A stretch of 64,000 nt of DNA from Pontibacter mucosus (GTDB taxonomy: Bacteria; Bacteroidota; Bacteroidia; Cytophagales; Hymenobacteraceae): assembly GCF_003054055.1 (NCBI RefSeq), contig NZ_QBKI01000010.1:152954-216953 (forward strand), given 5' to 3'. Both the position numbers and the translations under genes were made by a program. Shown one piece after another: positions 19,901 to 28,174 of this stretch (positions within the stretch are counted from its first letter, which is position 1; every line of letters starts with the position of its first letter). Below the pieces are notes generated by a model, which worked only from the letters and a program-made list of their open reading frames with translations, did no database searches and had not been told where the DNA came from.

Positions 19901-20996
19901 AGCATCTACAGAATATGACATTGGCACAGAAGGTACTATCTTTAGCCTCGCCATTCCGAATAATAGTCAACCCACTGCTCCAAAGGTAGATGTAGATATA
20001 TTGCTCAAACATCAAATAGACTTGGGCTGGTCAGAGCCTAGATCTGTCAATCTGAAGGAAAATATCACAGAAAGCCTAGTCCGCTTGACTGTTCAAGAAG
20101 ATTTTATGACTGAAGGCAAAAATCAGTTGGGCATTGTGCTTTCGAAAGTAAATGCAGTTGCAGGTGACAAAGATCCTTATGTTTCCAGAATAGGAGAGGA
20201 TATTACTAAGTTGACAAGCACGGACTGGTCTAATGATACACTAAGAAGTCTGCTAGACCTATCGGAAAAAGATCCGGCGTTAAATAAGTATTTCACTGAT
20301 AAATTATTGTATTGTCAGATTAATCAAGGCGTTTACGAAGTGCTTCGATGTACTCCGTATTATAATACAGAGCTTCGCAAATGGCAGGTTGTGCTTCCTT
20401 TAAAATTTTTCCAGGGATCTGAGGTGATGTTTTTGAAATTGGTATGCCTGAAGATTGCGCCAGGGAAAAACCCACCTACTGGTAACTATACTCCGCATAA
20501 CCCTTTCAAAGACACTACAGGCACGAATCTTTCGTCCTTTAGTGATGCGGTACAACTACCGGTTTATACGCGAAAGATTATCCGCGTAACGAGAAAAAAG
20601 CAAGGTGGGCGTACTACGTTTACCATTCGTGTTAACTCCAAATCTCGCCATATTAAGAAAATCTATTTCTTGATGATGCTTAAGGAAAATCCAACTGGTT
20701 TTTTGCTTAACCTTAAAGATAGTACCCATATTGATAAGCTCTCTAGCCTCGTATCCTTTACGGTAGTTCCTAGTGCGGAGGGCACTCCAAAAAAGGGTAA
20801 AATATTGGCTTTCAACAGCACTGAAGATGTCACAGTTTATAGAGAAGATTGTTACTCACTATTGGTATTAGAATGTGAAATTCACGACAATGCTGGTAAT
20901 CTTCCAACCCATAAATCTTTCGATGTACCAGAAAATCCTTTCTTTGAAATGAAGGGTGTGCGTGTAATTAACTTGGCAGAATTTAAAGTAAATTGA
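16974..20996 (+). CDS. Giant beta-rich protein without signal peptide, partner of the Tat protein
   Basis: This encodes 1340 residues starting 7 bases after the preceding stop codon. There is no Sec, Tat or lipoprotein signal and no membrane helix. The sequence is rich in beta strands and aromatic residues through its whole length, without obvious short repeats, and I recognise no family. The tight spacing on both sides (7 and 16 bases) ties it to the Tat protein and the subtilase. It may travel with the Tat protein as a folded complex, since Tat can carry passenger subunits, or it may work in the cytoplasm. Neither is shown by the sequence. Confidence 0.7.
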   Translation: MADQLTPQFDVLPHGIVVKGNKVFAAFKMVVSFLELSGGIADLTDAVWSKAVKLVNEQKWQYQVAPQGIDFRLFIRPIQSNTLDSDYQRLLFLIKQNGGEPKESESFHLGYRLTQNRMKNSFDFFKGASFFIPNPPATAATKPIIQFEYPTGSAAAGRPVDYGRFFSEARTFSNSLNVQGATSNAYNKLNFSAVYASLLDEPLAAEVQYGLIREFLIEMGQFPDKEGDTLYDIYCNGIQTNKSFVLQKKIIGGKAKYYHGLSKRFFTALDFDSVRYETEDPYKKQLEQKHLHPDGIYIIAVYKEDSNGIKDPFNAPETPEIKGFNTLVRYRYNKKDLIYSLSLHDKLLTFPNAGSLTKKSQSGYLAARSEMHIKNAAVRNNVLLSWRGDHLIVNRVAGTQQQDIDKETEQKGGDMKTEVDYCAEDQFVQKNLMKGKETLAVGSQAQLLSGISYEFLFRSVSSTHHYFPYKAEVAPPDAESTLTVEDIVVEATPLLSPIDFSVHQVEKIPIASPSIIGRRNYTGNTETVDQHNHLVLLKTASNTTEWRYIYPPQIKRENFRIMGGQTVEALTQTHLREEKVTLPNFVTRCQRLDHRMQQKIYRLHIPGVPIPYLADLRGKDLYIMPSDFFTSMYIKPGKVPAYIYRNNYPFYDQTEPVTLQAKAIGSVNQIVFTGHSGNKLVFDKLYDGIYNFDVYVVDDSFSASAPNLMKYNAAPVRVSIVNKPVPPNLKGNPTTDIIRSDNSSIRNFWYFPIAAAKETHSWKSIKYLEENMVLQLRHENVDELLNQQYESSFRSTLLRKEYPYELFLTQQSSIDVRKRSGLFPYIYPEQLMLKYSIPTKLSGSGIFFQLKLNEQSTLEAFYDQTAGGSLRLGDEEVKGNEFTLQIIFEPSEHCYYVVKDGTRWQKLSQLIHPELSVVDLQLPPEVLPFVVLDGTGNISLERSGRYIFIANLGHPYACIKRVKLFGSSIFQAYFPGASTEYDIGTEGTIFSLAIPNNSQPTAPKVDVDILLKHQIDLGWSEPRSVNLKENITESLVRLTVQEDFMTEGKNQLGIVLSKVNAVAGDKDPYVSRIGEDITKLTSTDWSNDTLRSLLDLSEKDPALNKYFTDKLLYCQINQGVYEVLRCTPYYNTELRKWQVVLPLKFFQGSEVMFLKLVCLKIAPGKNPPTGNYTPHNPFKDTTGTNLSSFSDAVQLPVYTRKIIRVTRKKQGGRTTFTIRVNSKSRHIKKIYFLMMLKENPTGFLLNLKDSTHIDKLSSLVSFTVVPSAEGTPKKGKILAFNSTEDVTVYREDCYSLLVLECEIHDNAGNLPTHKSFDVPENPFFEMKGVRVINLAEFKVN

Positions 20997-21012
20997 TTTT
21001 TAGAAACTTAAG

Positions 21013-22344
21013 ATGTTTGTAAAATTTTGTCTTTCTGTGTCTATCATTATTTTTACCTTGCTGCTCTCATGCAACAACGTATCTAAAGACAGCCCCGATA
21101 ATGTTAAGGTAGATACTTTTCCCCAACCTACCTCTACATCTGATTCGAGTGTGGTTGCCAAAAAAAATGAGGTGGCTCAGCCATTGGAAGGTGATTATAT
21201 TCTTGTGTATGATGATACACTAGCTCGCCGTCTTGCCGCCATTCAAATACCTGGTGAAAAAAAGAGTAATCCAGGTTATTTGGACAGTTTGTTTACTGCG
21301 GAAGCCAAAAGAATTTTTGAGTTTCAGCTGTTGGCTGAGGATCCTACCCTTGAAATTTACAATGCGACTGCATTTTGTTTATTTGCGCGTTCTCGTCTTT
21401 CTTATTCCGGTTTAGTTGCCAAAAGTAAACTGTACAGGAACACCGGTTTACGCAGGGTAGAAGACAACTACTTATTTCGAGTTGATATTCCGGAATCTAA
21501 AAGTGTGGCAGCGCCTCCAACATCGGAAGCGCAGTGGGGAGTGCTTGCTGTCAGTAATTCTTCCAAACCCAATGGTACTTATAAAGCAGCCTGGGTGCTG
21601 GATACCGGTATTGATCCCGAACATGAAGACCTCAATGTTGATATGGTCCGATCGCAAAGTTTTGTTGACGGAGAAGCTCTTATGGATCAAAACGGGCACG
21701 GGACACACATTGCTGGTATAATTGGAGCAAAAGCAAACGGTACCGGTGTGGTAGGAATAGCTCCAAATGCTCCTATACGGGCACTAAAAGTGATTTCTTC
21801 AGATAATCAAATCATATTAGGGGATTTAATACGAGCTCTTAACTATGTATTATTTAATAGTATTTCCGGTGAAGTAATGAATTTAAGTTTTGTTCGCGGT
21901 TTTGGGCCGGACATTGATGTACCCATTATTCAAAGCATTGCAGCCAGAGGGGTTTATGTGACCATTGCTGCCGGCAATTCCAGTAATATGCCTAGCCGGT
22001 CTGCGGAGAATATAGACTCCTACACGTATAATGGTCGTACAGGAGTTTACCCAGCTGCCATAAATGGTCCCCGAATTTACACAGTATCTGCTTTTGGTAG
22101 TCCCTTGCATGATGCCATTTTCGCAAATTATGGCCCTTCTGTAGATTTTAGTATGCCTGGAGTAAACATTATATCAGCTGAGCCTTTGGGGCAGTATTCA
22201 AGTCGTGATGGAACTAGCATGGCAGCGCCTCATTTGGCCGGTTTATTACTCTTACACAATGGTAGTGTCCACAATAGCTCGAAAGTCCTATGTTCCCATG
22301 ATGGTAATACTTACCAAGTAGCTAGCGAGCCTAAACTTGATTGA
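21013..22344 (+). CDS. Subtilisin-like (S8) serine protease lipoprotein
   Basis: This encodes 443 residues. A lipobox ending at Cys20 (LLLSC) anchors it to a membrane. Residues about 60-160 resemble an I9-type inhibitory propeptide (YILVYDD near the start, YLFRVDI at the end). The catalytic domain has Asp197 (VLDTGID), His229 (GHGTHIAG), the oxyanion Asn322 (AAGNSS) and Ser402 (GTSMAAPH), so all catalytic residues are present. It is the last gene of the operon with the two giant proteins and probably processes one of them or a target at the cell surface. A propeptide implies self-activation after export. Confidence 0.9.
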   Translation: MFVKFCLSVSIIIFTLLLSCNNVSKDSPDNVKVDTFPQPTSTSDSSVVAKKNEVAQPLEGDYILVYDDTLARRLAAIQIPGEKKSNPGYLDSLFTAEAKRIFEFQLLAEDPTLEIYNATAFCLFARSRLSYSGLVAKSKLYRNTGLRRVEDNYLFRVDIPESKSVAAPPTSEAQWGVLAVSNSSKPNGTYKAAWVLDTGIDPEHEDLNVDMVRSQSFVDGEALMDQNGHGTHIAGIIGAKANGTGVVGIAPNAPIRALKVISSDNQIILGDLIRALNYVLFNSISGEVMNLSFVRGFGPDIDVPIIQSIAARGVYVTIAAGNSSNMPSRSAENIDSYTYNGRTGVYPAAINGPRIYTVSAFGSPLHDAIFANYGPSVDFSMPGVNIISAEPLGQYSSRDGTSMAAPHLAGLLLLHNGSVHNSSKVLCSHDGNTYQVASEPKLD

Positions 22345-22791
22345 TGGAATATGACATTTACTATATATTAATTGACGCTCTTACAGGTAGACCAGAGATC
22401 ATTGAAAGCTCAACACCAAGGGTGGCGGTGTTGAATAGTGCTATATGCGATAACCAATGAATAAACTAGCTATAGTATTTCGTTTTTTGAACCTATAGGT
22501 TTAAGAGATTACGCTATTAATAATCTATCTGAAGTGCATACAGCTGGAGAACATCGTCAAAGGCTATTAAATTTAAAAATGATAATAAATAACTTCTGTT
22601 GCAAACAGGAGTTTGCTGTCTGGTAGATGATAAGTTGTAATAAGCATAGTATTTTAAACTGCTACTCTACCAATTATCGAAACGTTGTGTTTCATCTTGA
22701 GACTTAAATACACTTTTGATAAGTAGCTAGTATTGAAATCAATCTGCACAAAAGGTATTCTGTCTTGGAGGGTGAGTTTATAAGTATATAT
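22345..22791. other. Intergenic region after the protease operon
   Basis: No gene is supported. An 8-bp inverted repeat (22410-22417 with 22427-22434, loop of 9) about 65 bases after the protease stop could end the operon, although no T run follows it. The rest is AT-rich and shows nothing further. Confidence 0.4.
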
Positions 22792-22830
22792 TAGCAGACG
22801 AGGGGCTCTACATGAGCCCCTCGTCTGCTA
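22792..22830. terminator. Perfect 17-bp hairpin at the radC 3' end
   Basis: The arms at 22792-22808 and 22814-22830 are perfectly complementary with a 5-base loop. The hairpin includes the last codons and the stop of radC. It is GC-rich and followed leftward by AT-rich DNA, so it probably terminates radC transcription. Confidence 0.6.
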
Positions 22831-23284
22831 GTGAGTAATAGCCCTCGCTGGTGAGAATGATATGATCCAGCACCGCGATGTCCAGCAGCTCGCCGCCTTG
22901 TTTGATTTTCTTAGTGAGCTGCAGGTCGGCCTGGCTGGGTTTGAGGTTGCCCGAAGGGTGGTTGTGGGAGAGGATGACGGCCGAGGCGCAGGCTTTAAGC
23001 GCGGCCACGAAGACGAGCTTGGGGTCTGCCACGGTGCCGGCCACGCCGCCGGTGGAGAGCTCGTAGACGCCCAGCACGCGGTTGGCCCGGTTTAAGAGCA
23101 GCACCTTGAACTGCTCGACGAACTCCAGCTTTCCTAAATCCCAGCTCTCTTTGAGGACCTTGTAGGAGTCGGCCGAGCAGGTGACCTGCGGCCTTTCGCT
23201 GGGCTTTACCTTGTTACGGTAGGAGAGCTTGACTTCGGCTACTCGGGTTGTGGCGGAGATTTTAACGGTCTTTTCCATAATCAT
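22808..23284 (-). CDS. radC: RadC-family JAB domain protein
   Basis: The product has 158 residues, shorter than chromosomal RadC because the helix-hairpin-helix N-terminus is absent. This short form is typical of mobile elements. The JAMM metal-binding motif is complete: HNHPSG followed by S-x-A-D (Asp about 8 residues on), with an upstream Glu. The family is predicted to be a Zn-dependent hydrolase, but its role in DNA repair or transfer is unsettled. It lies next to the mobilization genes, a common arrangement in Bacteroidota elements. The start could also be Met3. Confidence 0.85.
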   Translation of the reverse strand: MIMEKTVKISATTRVAEVKLSYRNKVKPSERPQVTCSADSYKVLKESWDLGKLEFVEQFKVLLLNRANRVLGVYELSTGGVAGTVADPKLVFVAALKACASAVILSHNHPSGNLKPSQADLQLTKKIKQGGELLDIAVLDHIILTSEGYYSLADEGLM

Positions 23285-23660
23285 CTGGTTTTTAGAGTGA
23301 GGGAATTGATTATGGTGCCCCTACAGGCCCCGGGCAACCAAGCCCGGAAGGAAACGGAATAAATGGGCCGTGGGCGGGCCTCGAGGGTTTATGCCGTAGT
23401 CTTTTGGGCGCCCCGGCAGCCCGGGGCCTACCTTTGCGCCAACACCAATGACCATGGACTTTTGCATTGAAGTGGCTTCCGGCCTGCGCCTTCCAGCTTC
23501 CCGCTTTTTCTTCCTCCTTTTGATCAGTTGCCTTTACCATTACCACCGCGCTGTTGGCATGTGGGAAACCCAATGGGCTTTTTCCACATGCCAACAGCCT
23601 TTGAAGTGGGTCTTGGAATGATTTCCAGCGCTTGGGCAAACTGTTGTTATTGAAGCACCG
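23285..23660. other. Spacer with a long imperfect hairpin
   Basis: No gene is supported. The main structure is an inverted repeat at 23551-23597 (CTGTTGGCATGTGG paired with CCACATGCCAACAG, one bulged G), just past the 3' end of the coupling-protein gene. No T run follows it in the direction of transcription, so it is only a possible terminator or processing site. Confidence 0.4.
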
Positions 23661-25328
23661 TTACACGTCCAGCCGGAAGCGGGAGGCGGGGTCTTGCCCT
23701 GCCCGTTTCCCCGGTTCGGTCTCCTGCGGCGCGTCCACCGCCACGAGCAGGCTGTTTACCTCCCGCCTTACCCGCCGGTAATATTCCAGCATGTCGCCTT
23801 CCGCAGTAGGCTGAGGGAGGGGGACTTGCGGCGGCCTTGCCGGCACCCGGAACTGCGCGTTGAACTCTGTCATGTTGCTCTCCACGGCGATGCCGGCGAA
23901 GCGGCCCACCGGGAACCGGAGGAACGCGCTGGCCCTGATCCTGTCGCGCTCCTGCACCGTCTCGCTTTTCCCCTCGTTGCCCCCGAGCCACTGGCGCCAG
24001 TTTCTGCTCGCGCTCGAGGTGGTGTAGACCTGGTCGTAGCGCCCGAACTGCTCGGACATGAACCGGGCCGTCTTGCTGCTGCTCACCCGGCCGTAGAAGT
24101 GGGTGTTGAGCGCCGCGCTCAGTACGTCGGCCTTCTCCGTGCCGTACATGTCTACCATCTGCGCCAGGTCCTGGCACATAAACACGGTGGCCACCCGGTT
24201 GCTCCTGGCCGTGTTGGGCAGCAGATCCAGGTGGGGGATGAAGAGCGTCGGCCCCTCGTCCAGCAAGAGGAAGCTGTGGTGCTTGCCCGGCTGGTTCATC
24301 AGTCGGGTGGCCACGGTGATCACCAGGCTGCACAGCGGCGCGTAGGTGCCGGCAAGGCTCGGGTGGCTCCCCAGCGATAGGACAATAGGGTTCTCTGGGT
24401 CGTTGATGTCCAGGGAGAAGTCATCGCCCCCGAAGAGGTAGCAGATCTCGGGCGTGTTGATTTGCGCGATGGCCCCTTGCAGCGTGCCGACCACGCCGCT
24501 CACCTGGTTCTCCGCCCCCCGCTCCAGCGCCCCCAGGATGGAGACGGTCATCTGCGCGCACTGCTCGTTTTGCTTAAGCGTCTTCAGCAGCGCCTCGTCC
24601 GGGCTGGTGACCAGGGCCAGCACGTGGGGCAGGTCACACATCTCGGGGTGCTCTGAGCGCAGGTACCAGATGCAGGCGGTCAGAAGGTCGGTGGCGCTGC
24701 GGGTCCAGAAGTCGGGCCGCCTAATGCTCTCCCGCATCAGGTTGCTGACGATGGCCGTGGCGTACTCCCGCGCGTAGCCGGTGTGGGGCAGGTAGCGGGG
24801 GTGCAGGGGATTGACACGGTAGGAGCGGAGCGGGTCGTGGAAGTTAAGGAAGTAGTGCGGCAGCGGGTTTTGCCGTGCGGCCAGCAAGCTGTACATGTCC
24901 CCAGTCAGACTGGGGAACTTGAAGTCGTAGAGTACCCCGGTGTAGCCTTTTTGGGCGAAGCCGCGCATCAGGGGCAGGGCGATGCTCTCGCTCTTGCCGC
25001 TGCCGGCAGCGCCCACGACCAGTATCCCCCTGAAAGGGTTGTAGAGCCGGATCGGCCCTCGGGTGGTAGCCAGCTCCAGGCTGTAGGGATGCCTGTCGGC
25101 TCTCAGCCCCTGCCCGAACCGGCTTACCCGTTCCAGTATATATCTGGAGAATCGGCAGAGCCCATAGGAGGCAATGCATACGAAAAGGCCTCCCACCGCT
25201 AGCACAACACCACCGGCCACCTTGGGGGCCTGGTGCACGAGCACAGGAAACAGGGCCATGCCGAAAAGCAAAAGTAGCAGGGCCAGGCAGCCGCAGCCGC
25301 GGTAATCCCTTAATTGTCCTCGTCTCAT
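23661..25328 (-). CDS. mobC: VirD4/TraG-type coupling ATPase (mobilization protein MobC)
   Basis: The product has 555 residues. Two N-terminal membrane helices (about 15-32 and 38-57) precede the ATPase domain with Walker A GAAGSGKS (106-113) and Walker B FLLLDE (Asp357-Glu358). The family docks the relaxase-DNA complex onto a type IV secretion channel. The gene starts inside the stop of the relaxase gene (ATGA overlap), so the three mob genes form one coupled operon read leftward. It is GC-rich with many antisense open frames, which are shadows. No secretion channel genes are present, so it would rely on a helper element. Confidence 0.88.
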   Translation of the reverse strand: MRRGQLRDYRGCGCLALLLLLFGMALFPVLVHQAPKVAGGVVLAVGGLFVCIASYGLCRFSRYILERVSRFGQGLRADRHPYSLELATTRGPIRLYNPFRGILVVGAAGSGKSESIALPLMRGFAQKGYTGVLYDFKFPSLTGDMYSLLAARQNPLPHYFLNFHDPLRSYRVNPLHPRYLPHTGYAREYATAIVSNLMRESIRRPDFWTRSATDLLTACIWYLRSEHPEMCDLPHVLALVTSPDEALLKTLKQNEQCAQMTVSILGALERGAENQVSGVVGTLQGAIAQINTPEICYLFGGDDFSLDINDPENPIVLSLGSHPSLAGTYAPLCSLVITVATRLMNQPGKHHSFLLLDEGPTLFIPHLDLLPNTARSNRVATVFMCQDLAQMVDMYGTEKADVLSAALNTHFYGRVSSSKTARFMSEQFGRYDQVYTTSSASRNWRQWLGGNEGKSETVQERDRIRASAFLRFPVGRFAGIAVESNMTEFNAQFRVPARPPQVPLPQPTAEGDMLEYYRRVRREVNSLLVAVDAPQETEPGKRAGQDPASRFRLDV

Positions 25329-26122
25329 CGCCTGATCCCCCTGTTTTGCCTGCGCCCGAGCTCCTGCGCCTGCTTTTGCTCCTGCTGCTGTTTCATCTTC
25401 TCCGCCTGCTTCTCTTGCTGTTTCCGCTGCGCCTCCAGCGCCGCCCTCTCCCGGGCCTGCTGCCGGATCGCCTCCACGTCTCCCTTTTTCAGGGCACGGC
25501 AGTAGGCGAAGCTTTCCTGCGGCTCTCTTTTGTAGCCCGTCTGGCGGTCGAACCGCTCCTCACAAGCGCTCACGAAGGCCTCCCGGTCAAAGCCGCCCCG
25601 CACGGCCCCTTTCCCCGTAGCGCGGTGGTTGGTCATGGGGCTGAGCTTGACCTTATTGGCCACGTCCTTGCGCGAGACGATGAGGTGGGCGTGCATCTGC
25701 TCGCCCACCTCATCGTCTCGCTCGTGGTGTACCTTGCCGTAGTAGAGGATATCTTTCGCAGTGAGCCCCTTGTTGAAGTTGGCCGCGTAGGCCGGCAGCA
25801 CCTCCTCCCGCACGTAGGCCTTGAGCGCCCGGGCCTGCTCCTCCTTCGTTTCGCCCAGGTGACGCAGCTCCTTCTCCGAGGGGCTGACGATCAGGGCGTA
25901 GAACTTGGCGTCGTTCTTTCCCAGCTGCCCCTTGTTGTGGTCGAGCCGGTAAATGGCCTCCCGGGCGCTCACCCTGTCGCGCTCCTGGTCGAAGAAGGGC
26001 TCGGTGGCCTGCCCCTCCCGGAGGCGCTCCAGGTCCTCGTGCTGGAGGTAGTTCACAAGGGCCGCGCTGCTGCCCCGGTTGGCGTAGGTGCCGGTGCCCC
26101 CGCCCAGGATCTTGATGTTCAC
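25325..26122 (-). CDS. mobB: MobB-type relaxase (DUF5712-like)
   Basis: The product has 265 residues. The open frame extends further upstream, but the start is the GTG at 26122: it overlaps the stop of the preceding gene (GTGA), and the family's conserved N-terminus (NIKILGGGTGTYAN) begins there. Downstream are LVNYLQHED, and MHAHLIVSRKD with the His-x-His metal-binding pair of relaxases. The C-terminal 60 residues are a charged Gln/Lys/Glu-rich helix. It should nick oriT and lead the strand during mobilization. It is coupled to the accessory protein upstream and the coupling ATPase downstream. Confidence 0.85.
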   Translation of the reverse strand: MNIKILGGGTGTYANRGSSAALVNYLQHEDLERLREGQATEPFFDQERDRVSAREAIYRLDHNKGQLGKNDAKFYALIVSPSEKELRHLGETKEEQARALKAYVREEVLPAYAANFNKGLTAKDILYYGKVHHERDDEVGEQMHAHLIVSRKDVANKVKLSPMTNHRATGKGAVRGGFDREAFVSACEERFDRQTGYKREPQESFAYCRALKKGDVEAIRQQARERAALEAQRKQQEKQAEKMKQQQEQKQAQELGRRQNRGIRR

Positions 26123-26643
26123 GGCTGGCCTCCTTCCCCGTAAAGTTTGGCCAAGTCCTGCAAAAAGCCGCTCTTGTTCTTGGCGTCCACGAGGCGACCC
26201 AGCAGTTGGAGCGCCTCCAGCTCGCGCCGCGCGTGCGCCTCGAGCAGCCGCTCGGTGGCCGCCCTGGCGGCAGCGGCGGCCGGCAGCAGGGTGTTGAGCT
26301 GCCGGACCAGGCTGGCCAGGTGCTCCTCCAGGAGCTGCAGCTGCTGGGCCGTAGCCACGGTGTCCAGGCTGCGTTCGATGCGGGCCTCGCTCAGGCTCAC
26401 GGCCTCGGTCATCGGGCGCAGCAGGTCGCTCTCCTGCTTGCGGATGAAGGCGATGACCTGGTCCACCCGCTTGATGAGGCGGTTCATCTCGGCGGCTGGG
26501 CTCTCGTGGGTCTGGGGGTTGAGGCCATGCCTTTCGAAGTAGTTGAGCGAGGCGGCGATGCACTCGCCCAGGCCCAGGCCATGGCGGGCGCAGTAGCGCT
26601 TGAGCCGGGCATGCACGGCCTCGGGTATTCCGACTGTCTTCAT
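26119..26643 (-). CDS. BfmA/BtgA-like mobilization accessory protein
   Basis: The product has 174 residues. The N-terminal 45 residues resemble a ribbon-helix-helix DNA-binding fold (KTVGIPEAVHARLKRYCARH), as in BfmA/BtgA proteins of Bacteroidota mobilizable elements. A long helical and coiled-coil region follows. Such proteins bind oriT and recruit the relaxase. It is the first gene of the mob operon, and a nested inverted repeat lies 43 bases upstream of its start. The stop overlaps the GTG start of the relaxase by four bases. Confidence 0.8.
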   Translation of the reverse strand: MKTVGIPEAVHARLKRYCARHGLGLGECIAASLNYFERHGLNPQTHESPAAEMNRLIKRVDQVIAFIRKQESDLLRPMTEAVSLSEARIERSLDTVATAQQLQLLEEHLASLVRQLNTLLPAAAAARAATERLLEAHARRELEALQLLGRLVDAKNKSGFLQDLAKLYGEGGQP

Positions 26644-26685
26644 AAGCGTTCTTGTATAAGTCGTTGTTAATAATCAGTTAGTTAT

Positions 26686-26722
26686 CTGCCGGTTTATAGC
26701 CGTTCTATAGGTCCCCCGGCAG
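26686..26722. other. Candidate oriT: nested inverted repeats
   Basis: An outer inverted repeat CTGCCGG/CCGGCAG (26686-26692 and 26716-26722) encloses an inner one TATAG/CTATA (26695-26699 and 26705-26709). It lies directly upstream of the first mob gene, where oriT is found in related elements. The nick site cannot be told from sequence alone. Confidence 0.4.
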
Positions 26723-27895
26723 GCCCTCTCTCGGTAACCCCGCTGTGCAGACGGCTGGAGGCCTTTTGCCCCGCAGGGCAAGATTGAACCGGACGCCAGT
26801 CCTGTTTCATCTTGCTCTTTTCCGGCGGGCTTGCTTCGCGCCTCTCTACCGGAAAAGACAGCCCCGCTGGCTTTGACCGGGGGGAGGGGCGTTGCTTGCC
26901 TGCCGGGAAAGCTCCCCCGGGGCCCGCCTGCTCCTGCAGGCTTGCTTCGCGCACCGGGCAGGGCGGCCCTAGGCTCGCCCGAGGCCGGGGTGCGTTGCTT
27001 GCCGGAAGGAGCTACCCTGCAAGAAAGCTGGCAAGGCGGAAGGAAGTGGTGAGGGTAGTGCAGGGGCAGAGTACGTGTGGCTGGCAATGCGGTGGAGAGA
27101 GGCGCCAGCAGCGCCTTGTGTTTTTCCCGCACTGCAGTAGCGATGGCAGCGGGAGGCCTCATGCAGCATCGCTCTCCGGATCCGAGCTGATCAAGACAAC
27201 GAGCAGGCGGATGATCTCGTCAAGGGTTTGCTCGCACTCTTTTTCAACTAGGTGCGGCCCCTCCCGCTGAACCCGCAGGCCTAGCAGGCTGAGCCTGACG
27301 GCAAGATTCTTGAGCGCGTCGAACGCGGCGAGCCTGGTAGGGGATAGGTTTGCCCTCCCGAGGTGACTGTGATGAGCCACACGAGCGCGCCTATGCTCGC
27401 CGCTTCGGCTTTTTGGCAGATGCGCTGGTCTGCGGCTTCGCCTACAGCCAGGTAATCCTGTTGCTGAGCCTCGCCTGCAGGGTTTTCCTCCTGCCTCTTC
27501 GGTGTATTGGTGTTGGTTTACATAAGTATGGTCCTTTAGAGTTATGATCCGGTGATGCGGAAAGCTGGGGAGGGACACTCCTTGCCCCATAGCGGCTTCC
27601 CCAGCCTGGCTCCCTTCAAAGGTGAGGGGCAATGGCAAAGGTTGTTCACAAGGCAGTGCCGCATAGGGGAAAATGGCATAAGAAGAGGCTCTTTGGACGG
27701 GATAAATGGGAATTTGGCTGCTTTTCCGCGGAAACAGCCTGGTTCAGGCGAATCTGGTGGGGTTAAGGACGGGAGGAGGAGCTTTTCTCCTTGTTTTTTA
27801 CCCGGTAAAATTGTTTTTCACAAGTTGGGCTCGGCTTGTGAAAAGGGGGATGGAAAAGGGGGCATCTTCACCCTATAACCATAAAAACTAAGAAA
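26723..27895. other. GC-rich gene-poor region with short repeated phrases
   Basis: Many open frames on both strands reflect high GC, and none has a recognisable product. The phrase GGCTTGCTTCGCGC occurs twice (near 26828 and 26939), and GTTGCTTGCC also occurs twice (near 26892 and 26994). The right part may hold a broken small gene on the minus strand (see 27159-27530). The region separates the mob operon from the divergent helix-turn-helix gene. Confidence 0.4.
27159..27530 (-). pseudogene. Possible broken small helical protein gene
   Basis: On the minus strand the downstream part encodes a plausible helical C-terminus (LAAFDALKNLAVRLSLLG, ending ISSDPESDAA). The plausible N-terminal part (TNTNTPKRQEENPAGEAQQQ, then WLITVT) lies in another frame, with an ATG followed directly by a stop codon. 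A frameshift near 27370 would join them. The evidence is protein-like composition only, so this is a weak call. Confidence 0.25.
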
Positions 27896-28174
27896 ATGTC
27901 CGTAGAAATTATCACCAGGCAAGACCTGCAAGCCTTCCACCGGCAGCTGCTCGAGGACCTGGCCAAGCTCATTGGAAAGCAGCAGGCCGAGGCGCCGAAG
28001 AAGGTGCTTAAGTCCGCTGAGGTGCGGCGCATGCTGCAGGTTTCCCCCTCCACGCTGCAGAAGCTGCGGGTGGAGGGCACGCTGCCCTCCGTCAAGGTTG
28101 GAGGCACCCACTACTACCGCCAGGAGGACATCTCCAAGCTGCTGAACGGAAAGGAGGTACGGTCATGGAGGTAA
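27896..28174 (+). CDS. Helix-turn-helix protein, excisionase/MerR-like
   Basis: The product has 92 residues. After a helical N-terminus (about 1-38) comes a winged helix-turn-helix of the excisionase type: SAEVRRMLQVSPSTLQKLR, then LPSVKVGGTHYYRQEDISKLL. Such small proteins in Bacteroidota elements act as recombination directionality factors or regulators of mobilization. The stop overlaps the start of the next gene by ten bases. Confidence 0.8.
   Translation: MSVEIITRQDLQAFHRQLLEDLAKLIGKQQAEAPKKVLKSAEVRRMLQVSPSTLQKLRVEGTLPSVKVGGTHYYRQEDISKLLNGKEVRSWR

Noticed and set aside
23694..26670. Long plus-strand open frames opposite the mobilization genes
   Set aside because: They are antisense shadows in GC-rich DNA; the minus-strand products have clear motifs and coupled starts.
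26674..27878. Several overlapping open frames in the GC-rich spacer
   Set aside because: They have low-complexity Arg/Pro/Gly-rich products without motifs, on both strands at once.
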